The notes: generated by a model not told the origin, from the sequence alone. A stretch of 64,000 nt of DNA from Pseudonocardia sp. CNS-004 (GCA_001942185.1 MKJV01000075.1:45560-109559); one strand, 5' to 3'. Positions 37,387 to 47,345 are shown, counted from the first letter of the stretch. Numbers and translations are program-made.

Positions 37387-38573
37387 CAGCGACCGCCGAG
37401 TGACAGGTCGGACAGCAGGGGCAGGCCGGGAACGGGGAGCTCGGGGAGGCCGGACTCGCCGCCGGGAACGGGCAGCTCCGGCACCTCGGGCAGCGGCAGC
37501 CCGGCGAGGGAACCGCTGCCGCCGCCGTCGCCGCCGTCGGGGTCGGGGCCGCAGCGGTCCTGGTCGCTGTGGAACACCGGGATCTCGAACGCCGGGATGT
37601 AGGGCTCGAGACCGACCTTGCCGCTCGCCCCGCACAGGTAGAAGTTGAACCAGCTGCCGTAGCTGCCCGCGCGGATGACCTTCCTGAGCTTCGGCGGCAG
37701 GTTCTTGATCGTCTGCTCGAGCCGCTCGTCCTGCGCGTTGAGGTTCTCGGCGAGGTCGCCGAGGTGCCCGATGTCGTCCTTCAGCGGTGGCCGCGCGTCC
37801 GCCAGGAACCCGGCCGTGACGTCGGTGAGCTCCCCGATGGAGACGATCGCCTCGCCGATCGGCTCGCGGTCCTCCGCGAGGCCGGACACCAGCGCCTGCA
37901 GCGACTTGATGAGCTCGGACAGCTGACCGTCGCGGGCGTTCACGACGTCCAGCACCGCGTTCAGGTTGTCGATCACCTGACCGATCACCTCGTCGCGGTC
38001 GGCGAGGGTGTTGGTGAGCGACGCGGTGTGCGCGAGCAGGCTCTTGACGGTGCCGCCCTGCCCCTGCAGCACCTGGATGATCTCGAACGAGAGCTGGTTC
38101 ACCTGCTCCGGGTCGAGCGCGGTGAGCAGCGGCTTGAACCCGTTGAACAGCACGGTGAGGTTGAGCGGCGGGCGCGTGCGCTCCACCGGGATCGTGCCGC
38201 CCGGGGGCAGCGTCGCGCCCGCGGGGCCCGCACCCTGCTCCAGCGCGATGTAGCGCTGCCCGATGAGGTTGAGGTAGAGGATCGACGCCTCCACCGACGC
38301 CGGGAGCGGCTGGTCCTGCGCCACGCTGAACTCGACCTCGGCGAACCGCCGGTCGACGATCCGGACGTCCTCGACGGCGCCGACGACCACGCCGGCGATC
38401 CGGACGTCGTCGCCGCGCAACAGGCCGCTGGCGTCGGCGAAGCGGGCGGTGTAGGTGGTGCGGGCGCCGCCGGAGGCGTTGGCGATGGTCAGGGCGAGCA
38501 CGGTGGTGCAGAGCGCCACCACCACGGCGAGGCAGAGGAACTTCACCAGCGGCGCGAACGGGATCCGAGTCAC
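37386..38573 (-). CDS. mceB: MceB-type substrate-binding protein
   Basis: Frame intact, 395 residues from GTG 38573, overlapping the mceA stop by 4 bases. The membrane helix (LVKFLCLAVVVALCTTVLAL) is followed by the Mce domain (GLLRGDDVRIAGVVVGAVEDV) and a helical region. SYGSWFNFYLCGASGKVG and a glycine/proline-rich tail come last. Paired Cys residues may form a disulfide. Confidence 0.93.
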   Translation of the reverse strand: MTRIPFAPLVKFLCLAVVVALCTTVLALTIANASGGARTTYTARFADASGLLRGDDVRIAGVVVGAVEDVRIVDRRFAEVEFSVAQDQPLPASVEASILYLNLIGQRYIALEQGAGPAGATLPPGGTIPVERTRPPLNLTVLFNGFKPLLTALDPEQVNQLSFEIIQVLQGQGGTVKSLLAHTASLTNTLADRDEVIGQVIDNLNAVLDVVNARDGQLSELIKSLQALVSGLAEDREPIGEAIVSIGELTDVTAGFLADARPPLKDDIGHLGDLAENLNAQDERLEQTIKNLPPKLRKVIRAGSYGSWFNFYLCGASGKVGLEPYIPAFEIPVFHSDQDRCGPDPDGGDGGGSGSLAGLPLPEVPELPVPGGESGLPELPVPGLPLLSDLSLGGR

Positions 38574-39880
38574 GTCACCTTCACCTCGGTCCCGCGGTAC
38601 AGCGGCCCCACGAGCATCGTGCTCCACGCCGGCACGGCATCGGGCGAGGTGCCGTCCTGGAGCGCGAGGAGCTCGCCCACGATCTGGCGCTCACCCGGCG
38701 AGTTCGGCACCCCCATGTCGGCGCTGCCGGTGTAGGACGACGGGACCGCCCCGAACTCCTCTGCGCTGCCCATCGGCGTGCTGGCCGGCGGGTTGGCGTG
38801 CGGCTCGGTGCCGTCCTCGAACGGCCCGCCCGGAGGCTGGTCCGGCCCCGGGATCACGATCGGGTAGCAGCGCGGGCCGCGGTCGTCGAGGTAGCGCGGC
38901 TCGTCCTGGTTCGGGATGTACTTGCCCTGGCTGGCGGCGATCTCGATCGTGGCGTGCAGCCCAGGCTGATCGGTGCCGGCGCCGAACGCCTCGTCGAGCC
39001 GCGGCACCAGGCCCGCGAGCTGGTTGAACAGGCACGGGAACTCGGGCGAGTACCGGGCCAGCGTCGCGAGGGTCGGCCGGGCCGAGTCGGCGAGCGAGAT
39101 GATGTTCTCGCCGTTCGCGTCGAGGAAGCCGCGCAGGTCGTCCGACGCTCCCGTGACGCTGGTCAGGAGCTCGCGCAGCTGCTCGCGCTGTTCCACGACG
39201 GTGCGGCTGGTGACGGTGAAGTCCTCCAGCGCGTCGAGCAGGTCGGGCGCGGCCTTGTCGGCGTTGCCGGCGAAGTCGGCGAGCTGGGTGATGTCCTCCT
39301 GCAGGTCCGGCACCGCGGGGCGCAGCCCGGACGTCAACTGCTGCAGCTGCACCAGCGTCTGCCCCAGGTTCTCGCCGCGGCCTTCGAGGGCCTGCGACAT
39401 CGCACCGAGCGTGGTGGCCAGCTCCTCCGGCTTCACGGCCGTGAGCAGCGGGAGCAGGCCGTCGAGCACCCGCTCCAGCTCGCGCGCCGACTCGCTGCGG
39501 TCCATCGGGATCACGTCGCCCGCCGCGAGCGGCTGCGCCCGCGCGCCGTCGGGCAGCACGAGCGAGACGTACCGCTCGCCGAAGAGCGTCTTGGGGATGA
39601 GCCGTGCGGAGACGTTCGACGGGATCAGGTCGACCTTGTCCCGGTCGATCAACATCTCCACGGTGGCCGTCCCGCCGTCGGTGGCGACGGAGGTGACCTT
39701 CCCGACGTCCAGGCCGCGCACCTTCACATCGGCCTTCTCGGCGAGTTGGTTGCCGACCCGGTCCACCTGCAGCGTGACCGGGACACCGCTGTCGAACACC
39801 CCGGCGTAGCGGCCGACCGACAGGCCGACGAGCGCCAGCAGCACGACGACGAACAGCAGCCCCTGCAATCGTCGTTTCAT
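38570..39880 (-). CDS. mceA: MceA-type substrate-binding protein
   Basis: Frame intact, 436 residues. A membrane helix at residues 4-24 (RLQGLLFVVVLLALVGLSVG) precedes the Mce domain (KADVKVRGLDVGKVTSVATDG) and the helical stretch to LFNQLAGLVPRLDEAFG. A C-terminal region with ASTPMGSAEEFGAVPSSYTG is less ordered. It overlaps the second permease gene by 4 bases. Confidence 0.93.
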   Translation of the reverse strand: MKRRLQGLLFVVVLLALVGLSVGRYAGVFDSGVPVTLQVDRVGNQLAEKADVKVRGLDVGKVTSVATDGGTATVEMLIDRDKVDLIPSNVSARLIPKTLFGERYVSLVLPDGARAQPLAAGDVIPMDRSESARELERVLDGLLPLLTAVKPEELATTLGAMSQALEGRGENLGQTLVQLQQLTSGLRPAVPDLQEDITQLADFAGNADKAAPDLLDALEDFTVTSRTVVEQREQLRELLTSVTGASDDLRGFLDANGENIISLADSARPTLATLARYSPEFPCLFNQLAGLVPRLDEAFGAGTDQPGLHATIEIAASQGKYIPNQDEPRYLDDRGPRCYPIVIPGPDQPPGGPFEDGTEPHANPPASTPMGSAEEFGAVPSSYTGSADMGVPNSPGERQIVGELLALQDGTSPDAVPAWSTMLVGPLYRGTEVKVT

Positions 39881-40715
39881 CCGGCCACCCGCACGGACGT
39901 CTCGGTGCCGAACAGCACCAGCGTGAGGAAGAAGTCGAGGATCGCGGTGCTCACGATCGACAGCCGCACCGAGCGGCCCACCGCGATGCCGACTCCCGCG
40001 GGGCCACCCTTCGCCGTGTACCCGTAGTGGCAGTGGATCAGGATGATCACGAGCGCGAAGACGATCACTTTGAGGTACGAGTACAGGACGTCGCCGACCG
40101 GCAGGAACAGGTCGAAGTAGTGGTCGTACGTGCCGCCGGGCAGGTTGTTGATCAGCGTGACGTTCAGCCGCGACGCCACGAAGCTCGCCAGCAGGCCGAT
40201 CGTGTACATCGGGATGATCGCGATGACGCCGGCGATCATGCGGGTGGTGATGAGGAACGGCACGCTGGGCACCGCCATCACCTCCAGCGCGTCGATCTCC
40301 TCCGAGATCCGCATCGCGCCCAGCTGCGCGGTGAAACCGGCGCCGAGGGTGGCCGTCAACGCGGCGGCGGCCACCAGCGGGGCGATGTCGCGGGTGTTGA
40401 AGTAGGCCGTGATGAAGCCGGTGAGCGCCTCGACACCGAGCGAGTCGAGCGCCCGGAAGCCCTGCAGACCCACGAGCTGCCGACGAACAGCGACAGCGAC
40501 AGCATCACGCCGGCCGTGCCGAGGATGACGATCAGCGCGCCGGAGCCGAAACTGACCTCGGCGAGCAGGCGCCCGATCTCCCCGCGGTAGCGGCGCAGCG
40601 TGCGCGGCGTCCACGCGATCGCGCGGGCGTACAACGACAGCTGGTCACCCAGCTCGTCGAGCACGGTGAGCGGGGCGTTGGCCATGCGCCGGGCCCGGCC
40701 GTTGAGGGTGGCCAC
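39877..40715 (-). CDS. yrbEB: YrbE/MlaE-family permease, second (one frame break)
   Basis: Integral membrane half of the mce lipid importer. The N-terminus (GRLLAEVSFGSGALIVILGT) is in one frame. The core, with TATLGAGFTAQLGAMRISEEIDALEVM, and the last helices are in another. One missing base near 40483 (LFVGSLVGLQGF) joins them; corrected length is 279 residues. The EIDALEVM motif is the coupling region contacting the ATPase. One base after the first permease. Confidence 0.92.
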
Positions 40716-40716
40716 G

Positions 40717-41496
40717 TCACGACCCCTTCGGCGGGACGAGCTCGAGGTACAGGCCCGTCAGCACGAGGTTGATCATGAACACCAGCACGAACGAGATGAC
40801 GACGGACTGGTTCACCGCGTCGCCGACGCCCTTCGGCCCCGGCGGCGGGTTCAGCCCCCGGTAGGCCGCCACGACGCCCGCGGTGAAGCCGAACAGGAAC
40901 GCCTTGATCTCGCTCACGACGATGTCGGAGACCTGGGCCACCGCGGAGAAGCTCGCGATGTACGCCCCCGGTGTGCCGCCCTGGATGATGACGTTGAAGA
41001 AGTAGCCGCCACTCACGCCCACGACGCTGGCCAGCCCGTTGAGCACGACCGCCGTCGTCGCCATCGCGAGCACGCGCGGCACCACGAGACGCTGGATCGG
41101 CGAGATCCCCAGCACCTCCATGGCGGCGATCTCCTCGCGGATGGTGCGCGCGCCGAGGTCGGCGCACACCGCGCTGCCGCCCGCGCCGGCGATCAGCAGC
41201 GCGGTGACGATCGGGGCGGCCTGCTGCACGATCGCGAGCACCGCACCGGCGCCCGTCTGGCTCTGCGCGCCGAACTGGCGGGTGAGCTCGGCGAGCAGCA
41301 ACGCGATGGTGGCGCCGAACGGGATCGTGAACAGGGCCGTCGGCAGCGCGGAGACCTTCGTGACGAACCAGGTCTGCTCGATGAACTCGGCCAGCTGGAA
41401 CGGCCGCCGGAAGGTGCCCCGCACCACGGCCACGCCGAGACCGAAGAGCCGGCCGACCGGCGTGAGCGCACGGGTGATCGGAGCGGGAGCGGTCAT
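40717..41496 (-). CDS. yrbEA: YrbE/MlaE-family permease, first
   Basis: Frame intact, 259 residues, about five membrane segments, with the family motif AVCADLGARTIREEIAAMEVLGI as the coupling helix. It pairs with the second permease and the ATPase to form the membrane core of the mce transporter. Eight bases after mkl. Confidence 0.93.
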   Translation of the reverse strand: MTAPAPITRALTPVGRLFGLGVAVVRGTFRRPFQLAEFIEQTWFVTKVSALPTALFTIPFGATIALLLAELTRQFGAQSQTGAGAVLAIVQQAAPIVTALLIAGAGGSAVCADLGARTIREEIAAMEVLGISPIQRLVVPRVLAMATTAVVLNGLASVVGVSGGYFFNVIIQGGTPGAYIASFSAVAQVSDIVVSEIKAFLFGFTAGVVAAYRGLNPPPGPKGVGDAVNQSVVISFVLVFMINLVLTGLYLELVPPKGS

Positions 41497-41504
41497 CGGA
41501 TGCC

Positions 41505-42662
41505 TCAGGACCGTCCCTGGTCGCGCGACGACGGGTCGTCGTAGCCGGAGTCGAAGCCGCCGATCACCTCGGTGGGTTCGTCGCGGGAGAGGTCCCGGGA
41601 CGCGAACCGCGGCCGCGGCAAGGGCTGCGGGGAGAGCGGCCCGGTGGGCGGGTCGACGGCCAGCGGATCCTGGGCGTAGCTGTCGCGGATGGCCTGCTGC
41701 GCGGCGGGCGGGAGGGTGTGCAGCATCTGCAGCACGCGCTCGCGCCTGCGGCCGACCGCGTGGCGCTCCCCCACCCCGGTGCTCGGCTGCAGCTGCGGCT
41801 TGAGCGGGGGCAGTCCCTCCAGATCGCCCGCCTCCTGCATCTCGCGGGCCGCCTGCGCGGTGTCCTTCTCCTCCGACATGCCGATCGGGCCCTCGCGGCG
41901 CCCGTTGAGGAACTGCGCGACCGCCGGTTCCTCCGAGGTCAGCAGCACCTCGCGCGGCCCGAACATCGCCAGGTGCTTGCGGTAGAGCATGCCGATGTTG
42001 TCCGGCACCGTCTGCGCCGTGTTGATGTCGTGCGTGACGATCAGGAACGTGGCATCGGTCTGGGCGTTCAGGTCGATGATCAGCTGGTTCAGGTACGCGG
42101 TGCGGACCGGGTCGAGCCCGGAGTCCGGCTCGTCGAACAGGATGATCTCGGGGTCGAGCACCAGCGCCCGCGCCAGCCCGGCCCGCTTGCGCATTCCGCC
42201 GGAGATCTCGCCCGGCAGCTTGTCCTCGTCACCGGACAGGCCGACCATCGCCATCTTCTCCTCGACGATGGCGCGGACCTCGGACTCGGACTTCTTGGTG
42301 TGCTCACGCAGCGGGAATGCGATGTTGTCGTAGAGGTTCATCGAGCCGAACAGCGCACCGTCCTGGAACAGCACACCGAAGAGCTTCCGCAGCTCGTACA
42401 GGCGCGACTCCGAGCAGCGCACGAGGTCGGTGTCGTGGATGACGATCGACCCGCGCTCCGGCTTGAGCAGTCCGATCAGGGTCTTCAGGAACACCGACTT
42501 GCCCGTGCCCGACGGGCCCAGCAGCACCGACACCTCACCGGGCGGCAGCGTGAGCGTGACGTCGGACCAGATGTTGGCGCGACCGAAGGACTTCGACAGC
42601 CCCTCGACCCTCACCTCGACACCGGCCACCGACGCCTCCTGAACCATCTGCGATGGGGTCAT
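41505..42662 (-). CDS. mkl: Mce transporter ATPase (Mkl/MlaF type)
   Basis: 385 residues from ATG 42662 (an ATG at 42647 is also possible). Walker A is GPSGTGKS, the ABC signature is ISGGMRKRAGLARAL, Walker B is IILFDEPDSGLDPV and the switch His is in IVTHD. After about residue 265 a C-terminal extension (GERHAVGRRRERVLQMLHTL) is typical of actinobacterial Mkl and may contact partner proteins. It is the promoter-proximal gene of the eleven-gene operon. In M. tuberculosis the mkl orthologue also sits in this rpl-rpoB interval, but apart from its mce operons. Confidence 0.93.
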   Translation of the reverse strand: MTPSQMVQEASVAGVEVRVEGLSKSFGRANIWSDVTLTLPPGEVSVLLGPSGTGKSVFLKTLIGLLKPERGSIVIHDTDLVRCSESRLYELRKLFGVLFQDGALFGSMNLYDNIAFPLREHTKKSESEVRAIVEEKMAMVGLSGDEDKLPGEISGGMRKRAGLARALVLDPEIILFDEPDSGLDPVRTAYLNQLIIDLNAQTDATFLIVTHDINTAQTVPDNIGMLYRKHLAMFGPREVLLTSEEPAVAQFLNGRREGPIGMSEEKDTAQAAREMQEAGDLEGLPPLKPQLQPSTGVGERHAVGRRRERVLQMLHTLPPAAQQAIRDSYAQDPLAVDPPTGPLSPQPLPRPRFASRDLSRDEPTEVIGGFDSGYDDPSSRDQGRS

Positions 42663-42873
42663 GCCGACGCTGGCGGGGAGCAGGGGCGGCGGCTGCCCAC
42701 AACGGGACAACGACACCCGTCGGGGCGGGTTACTCGCGAGTCAGGACGCGAACCATAGTTGCTCCGATCGGACCCGAGCACGTCGACCAGGCGCAGTACC
42801 CCGTCGCTCTCGGTCTCTGAAATACCGCTCCACGAGCACGGATCGTCACCAGGGCGAGTGGCAGATGAATCAG

Positions 42874-42903
42874 TTGACGCGTATATACGCCTACCATCAT
42901 ACT
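42874..42903 (+). promoter_or_regulatory. arsR promoter with operator palindrome
   Basis: TTGACG (42874-42879), 18-base spacer, CATACT (42898-42903). Initiation near 42910 would coincide with the GTG start, giving a leaderless mRNA. GCGTATATACGC (42879-42890) is a perfect 12-bp palindrome inside the spacer, a probable ArsR operator that blocks polymerase when occupied. The rest of the gap to mkl (42663-42873) holds no gene. Confidence 0.55.
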
Positions 42904-42910
42904 TCTCGTC

Positions 42911-43261
42911 GTGGACGTGTTCGAGGCCGTGGCCGAGCCCCATCGACGGGCACTTCTCGATCTACTGGCCGAGCGCGAACGACCCGCGGGCGAGCTGGTC
43001 GCGAACCTGCCCACGCTCACCCAGCCCGCCGTGTCCCGGCACCTGCGGATCCTGCGCGAGGTCGGCCTCGTCGAGGTCCGGCCCGACGGCCAGCGCCGGA
43101 TCTACGCGCTGCGGGCCGACCGGCTCATCGAGATCGACAACTGGCTCGGCCGCTACCGCAGGTACTGGCGCGACCACCTCGACGCCCTGGAACGGCACCT
43201 CGCAGACCGGATCGGGATGCAGGACGACCCCACGACGCAGAACGGACCTGACGATGACTGA
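42911..43261 (+). CDS. ArsR-family winged-helix regulator
   Basis: 116 residues from GTG 42911, probably leaderless. A winged helix covers most of it (FEAVAEPHRRALLDLLAE, TQPAVSRHLRILREVGLVEV, then GQRRIYALR wing). There are no metal-binding cysteines like ELCVCDL, so it is of the type paired with SRPBCC proteins rather than a metal sensor. It overlaps the next gene by 8 bases. Confidence 0.9.
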   Translation: MDVFEAVAEPHRRALLDLLAERERPAGELVANLPTLTQPAVSRHLRILREVGLVEVRPDGQRRIYALRADRLIEIDNWLGRYRRYWRDHLDALERHLADRIGMQDDPTTQNGPDDD

Positions 43262-43763
43262 CCAACGCCTCGGCGAGCTCGAGATCGACGGCGACCACGC
43301 CACGATCACCTTCCGGCGCCACCTCCCGCACCCGGTCGAGACGGTCTGGGCCGCGCTCACCGACCCGGCCGAGCGCGCGGCGTGGTTCGGCGAGACCATG
43401 ATCGACGCCCGGGTGGGCGGCACCATCGAGATGGTGGCCACCGACCCGCCTGCCGCCGTCGACGCGAAGCGCATGACCGGGCGCATCCTGGTCTGGGACC
43501 CGCCACACGTGCTCGAGCACGAGTGGCGCCAGCGCATCGTCGAGGACGGGGTCGTGCGCTACGAGCTCGTCGAGGACGGCACGGGCACGCTGCTCACGTT
43601 CACCCACCGCGGCCTGTCCGTCCCCAACGCGAAGGGGTTCCTGCCCGGCACCCACGCCTTCCTCGACCGGCTGGACGCACACCTCGCCGCCGCACCCCTC
43701 CCGAACTGGAGCGAGCGCTACGCGCAGGCGGCCCCGGCCTACCCGGCGGATCAACGCTGGTGA
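43254..43763 (+). CDS. SRPBCC (AHSA1-like) domain protein
   Basis: 169 residues from ATG 43254. Covers the SRPBCC fold: HPVETVWAALTDPAERAAWFG near residue 30, WDPPHVLEHEW near 85, and a C-terminal WSERYAQAAPAYPADQRW. Paired directly with the ArsR gene (overlap) as in many actinobacteria, and with the sigma factor that follows (4-base GTGA overlap). No catalytic residues are implied; ligand unknown. Confidence 0.9.
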   Translation: MTDQRLGELEIDGDHATITFRRHLPHPVETVWAALTDPAERAAWFGETMIDARVGGTIEMVATDPPAAVDAKRMTGRILVWDPPHVLEHEWRQRIVEDGVVRYELVEDGTGTLLTFTHRGLSVPNAKGFLPGTHAFLDRLDAHLAAAPLPNWSERYAQAAPAYPADQRW

Positions 43764-44667
43764 TCGACCTCGCGGGGCGAGCATCATGGTCGTCCGTGGA
43801 GCCCGGGACCGATGCGGAGCAGCTGTTCGCCCAACACCGCGGACTGCTGCGTGGGGTGGCGTACCGGGTGCTGGGCAGCGTCACCGACGCCGAGGACGTC
43901 GTGCAGGACGCCTGGCTGCGGTGGAGCCGCGTCACGTCGCGACGATCGCGGACGTCGAGGGCTACCTGGTCCGGGTGGCCACCCGGCTGGCGATCGACCG
44001 GCTGCGCAGTGCCCGGGTCCGGCGGGAGTCCTACGTGGGGCCGTGGCTTCCCGAGCCGCTGCTCACCTCACCGGACGTCGCCGACAACGTCGTGCTCGCC
44101 GACTCGGTGTCGACCGCGATGCTGCTCGTGCTGGAGACGCTGTCCCCGCTGGAGCGGGCGGTCTTCGTGCTCGGCGACGTCTTCGGCTACAGCAACGCCG
44201 AGATCGCGCGCTGCGTCGGGCGCACGGACGCGGCGGTGCGGCAGCTCGCCCACCGCGCCAGGAAAGCGGTCGAGGAGCGCCGCCGCCGCTACGACACCGA
44301 CCACGCCACCAGGCAGGAGGCCACCGCGCGGTTCCTCGCCGCCTGCATCGACGGTGACGTGCAGGCCCTGATGGAGACGCTGGCGCCGGACGTCACGCTG
44401 CTGAGCGACGGCGGCGGCGGCGTGACCGGGGCGCCCCGCAAGGCGATCAGCGGGCGGGAGTACGTGGCCCGGGCGATCGCCATCCTCTCCCGGCGCAGGC
44501 CCGACGACACGACGGCGACGGTGCTCGACGTCAACGGCGGCCCCGGGGTCGTCTTCCGCGCCGGGGGCACGCCGGTACTGGCGGTCACCCTGCACTTCCT
44601 CGACGGCGCGATCGAGACCGTGCACGTGGTCAGCAACCCGGAGAAGCTCACCGACGTCGCGCCGTAA
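43760..44667 (+). CDS. ECF41-type sigma factor (one frame break)
   Basis: Corrected length 302 residues from GTG 43760 (GTG 43796 would give 290). Region 2 is HRGLLRGVAYRVLGSVTDAED and region 4 is LSPLERAVFVLGDVFGYSNAEIA. Two motifs define the ECF41 class: WLPEP after region 2 and DGGGG in the C-terminal SnoaL-like domain (residues about 180-300), which controls activity instead of an anti-sigma factor. The frame breaks near 43936 (one missing base, VATIADVEGYLVRVATRLA). Overlaps the SRPBCC gene; no COE-type partner is seen, but a DoxX-like gene follows. Confidence 0.88.
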
Positions 44668-44749
44668 CCCACCTCACACGAGCTCACGTCACTCCCGGAG
44701 GCACTGCCTCGTCCGTGCGGCGACACACCCCACGGAACGGAGAGATCTC

Positions 44750-45105
44750 GTGTTCGCCGCCCATCTCACGGTCACGCTCGCCACGTCAGCCCTCGTCGGC
44801 CTCGGCGCCATCGGCAACTTCATGGGCCATCCGTTCGTCAAGGCCCAGGCGGACGCCAATCGCGTGCCGTACTCCTGGAACCTCCCCCTCGGCTGGTGAT
44901 GGCGGCAGGCTCCCTCGGACTGCTGGCCGGGTTCGCCGTGCCGCTGATCGGCACACTGGCGGCCGCCGGGCTCGTGCTGTACTTCATCGGCGCGTTCGGC
45001 GCCCACGTACGGGCCCGCAACTGGGCGCTGGGCCCGTGGGTGATGTTCTTCACGCTGGCGGTGGCCACGTTGCTCCTGAGCATGGCCCGCCAAGGTCTCT
45101 GGTGA
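44750..45105 (+). CDS. DoxX-like membrane protein (one frame break)
   Basis: Corrected length 118 residues from GTG 44750, preceded by GGAG. Membrane segments are AHLTVTLATSALVGLGAIGN, LMAAGSLGLLAGFAVPLIG, AAAGLVLYFIGAFGAH and PWVMFFTLAVATLLLSMA. The break is near 44897 (one missing base between W and L, SWNLPLGWLMAAG). It follows the sigma gene by 82 bases and is its likely target or a partner. Proteins of this family are of poorly defined function. Confidence 0.8.
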
Positions 45106-45113
45106 GCGCGGGG

Positions 45114-45950
45114 TCATCCCCGGACGGCCGCCGCGAGTGCCGCGACGCGGGCCGTGCGCTGCCCGCGTCGCCAGCACAGCGCCCACCGCACCGGGGGCGA
45201 CCCCGGCTCGAACGCCACCATCACCAGGCTCGGGCGGGCGAAGTAGTCCGCGGCGTGCGCCGCCAGCGGGCACACGCCCGCGCCCGCGGCGATCATCGTC
45301 ATGAGGTCGAGCAGGGTGGCGGCGGTCCGGTCCGGCTCCCGCCGGTACGGCGCGGCGCGGCGCCCCGCGCGGAACACGGTCTCGCCGTCGAGGTCGGCCA
45401 GCGTGACGGTGTCCCGGCCGGCCAGCCGGTGCCGGCGCGGCACCGCGAGCACGACCGGTTCGCGGTACACCTCGGGACCCTCCTCGAACCCCTCCTCGTC
45501 GACCGGGGCGTTGGTGACGGCGACGTCCACCTCGCCGGCGCGCAGCAGGTCCAGCGGGTCGGTGAAGCCGGTCTCGCGGAACCCGACCTCGACGCCGGGA
45601 TGCGAGGCCCGGAAGCGGGCGAACACGTCCGCGGCCAGCTCCGCAACGGCAGGCGCCTCGAGCCCGACAACGAGCGTCCCGGTGACCCCGCGACCCGCTG
45701 CGACCGCCGCGGCGATGCCCTTGCGGATGCGGTCGTGCCCGGCGCGCACGTCGGCGTAGAGGGCGGCGCCGACGGGGGTGAGCGCCACGCGGCGGCTCGT
45801 GCGCTCGAACAGCGCGACACCGAAGCGCCGCTCCAGCTTCGCGACCGTCTGGCTGACGCGGGCCTGGGAGACGAGCAGCCGCTCGGCGGTGCGCCCGAAA
45901 TGCAGTTCCTCCGCAAGGGTCAGGAAGATCTCGATCTCCCGGCGTTCCAT
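45114..45950 (-). CDS. LysR-family transcriptional regulator
   Basis: Frame intact, 278 residues from ATG 45950 (a GTG three codons upstream is less likely). The winged HTH is at residues 1-60 (EIFLTLAEELHFGRTAERLL, QARVSQTVAKLERRFG). The effector domain follows (GTLVVGLEAPAVAEL, VDVAVTNAPVDEEG). It is divergent from the FAD-linked oxidase with a 70-base gap, the standard arrangement for LysR control of a neighbour. Confidence 0.9.
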   Translation of the reverse strand: MERREIEIFLTLAEELHFGRTAERLLVSQARVSQTVAKLERRFGVALFERTSRRVALTPVGAALYADVRAGHDRIRKGIAAAVAAGRGVTGTLVVGLEAPAVAELAADVFARFRASHPGVEVGFRETGFTDPLDLLRAGEVDVAVTNAPVDEEGFEEGPEVYREPVVLAVPRRHRLAGRDTVTLADLDGETVFRAGRRAAPYRREPDRTAATLLDLMTMIAAGAGVCPLAAHAADYFARPSLVMVAFEPGSPPVRWALCWRRGQRTARVAALAAAVRG

Positions 45951-46020
45951 AACCCACACGTTATCAGTCCATGCCGGAACCGTCGTTGTTCCCGCAGGTC
46001 AGCGCACAGAAAGTAGAGAC

Positions 46021-47345
46021 ATGACGAACTTCCTCATCGCCACCGACGCCGGCTACGACACCGAACGCACCGGCTACAACCTCTCCGTCGACCACAAGCC
46101 CGAGGTGATCGTTGCGGCCGCCTCGGTCGACGACGTCGTCGCCGCCGTCCGGTACGCCACGGCGCACGGCCTCGGGGTCGCCGTGCAGGCGACCGGACAC
46201 GGCCCGTCCCGCGCCGCCGACGGCGTCGTCCTCATCACCACGTCCCGGATGGACGGCATCACGATCGACCCGGTGGCCCGCACCGCGCGCGTCGAGGCGG
46301 CGTCCGCGGCGGGGCGCTGGTCCGCGCGGCCGCCGAACACGGCCTCGCCCCGCTGAACGGCTCGTCACCCGAGGTCGGGGTGGTCTCCTACCACCTCGGC
46401 GGCGGGATCGGGATGCTCGGGCGCAGCCTCGGCTGGGCCGTCGACCACGTCCGCGCGCTGGAGGTCGTCACGGCCGACGGCGTGCTGCGCCGGGCGAGCG
46501 CCACCGAGGAGACCGAGCTGTTCTGGGCGCTGCGCGGGGGCGGCAAGGGCACGCTCGGCGTCGTGGTGGCGATCGAGATCGACCTGCACCCCGTCACCCG
46601 GCTGTACGGAGGCGGCATGCACTTCGCCGCCGCCGACGCGGATCGCGCGCTGACCACATGGGCGGAGTGGACGCGGACGGCACCCGAGTCCATGGGCTCC
46701 TCGGCCCTGTTGATCCGGATGCCGGACCTGCCCGTGCTGCCCGACGCCCTGCGCGGCCGGTACGTCGTCCACATCCGGTTCGCGTTCACCGGCAGCGCCG
46801 CAGAAGGGGAACGGCTGGTGCAGCCGTTGCGCGACCTCGGCCCCGTGACCGACACCGTCGCGGAGATGCCGTACTCGGCCGTCGGCTCGATCCACGCCGA
46901 GCCGACGACACCGGTGCCGTTCGACGCCCGCAACACGATGCTCGCCACCCTCGACGCAGGCGCCGTTGCGGAGCTGCTGCGCCACGCCGGGCCGGACGCG
47001 GACGCGCCGTACCTGGTGGAGCTGCGGCTCATGGGCGGCGCGCTCGCCCGGCCCGGCGCGGTGCCGAGCGCGCTCGGCCGCCGCGACGGCGAGTTCGTGC
47101 TGTACGCGGGCGCGGCGGCGGAGGCCGAGCAGGTGCCCGCCCTCCACGCGGCCTACGACCGGCTGTTCGCGGCGATGGCGCCATGGGGCACCGGCGGGGT
47201 GTGCGTGAACTTCCTGTCCGGACCGGACGTCACCGCCACGCAGCTCGCCACCGGGTACCTCCCGGCCGACATCGCCCGCCTCGCCGCGGTCAAGCGCGCC
47301 GTCGACCCCGATGACGTGTTCCGCGTCCACCACGGGCGCGCCTGA
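46021..47345 (+). CDS. FAD-linked oxidase, berberine-bridge type (one frame break)
   Basis: Corrected length 441 residues from ATG 46021. It has the PCMH FAD-binding domain. VQATGHGPS near residue 59 has the histidine that is covalently flavinylated in this family. SYHLGGGIGMLGRSLGWAVDHV comes next, and the C-terminal VDPDDVFRVHHGRA is the usual family end. The break near 46298 is one missing base (EAGVRGGALVRAAAEHG). Divergent from LysR and probably controlled by it. Substrates in this family are sugars, alkaloids or polyketides; this one is unknown. Confidence 0.88.

Noticed and set aside
43796..43798. GTG 43796 as start of the ECF41 gene
   Set aside because: Possible, but GTG 43760 overlaps the preceding stop as the other genes in this cassette do. 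Kept only as an alternative.
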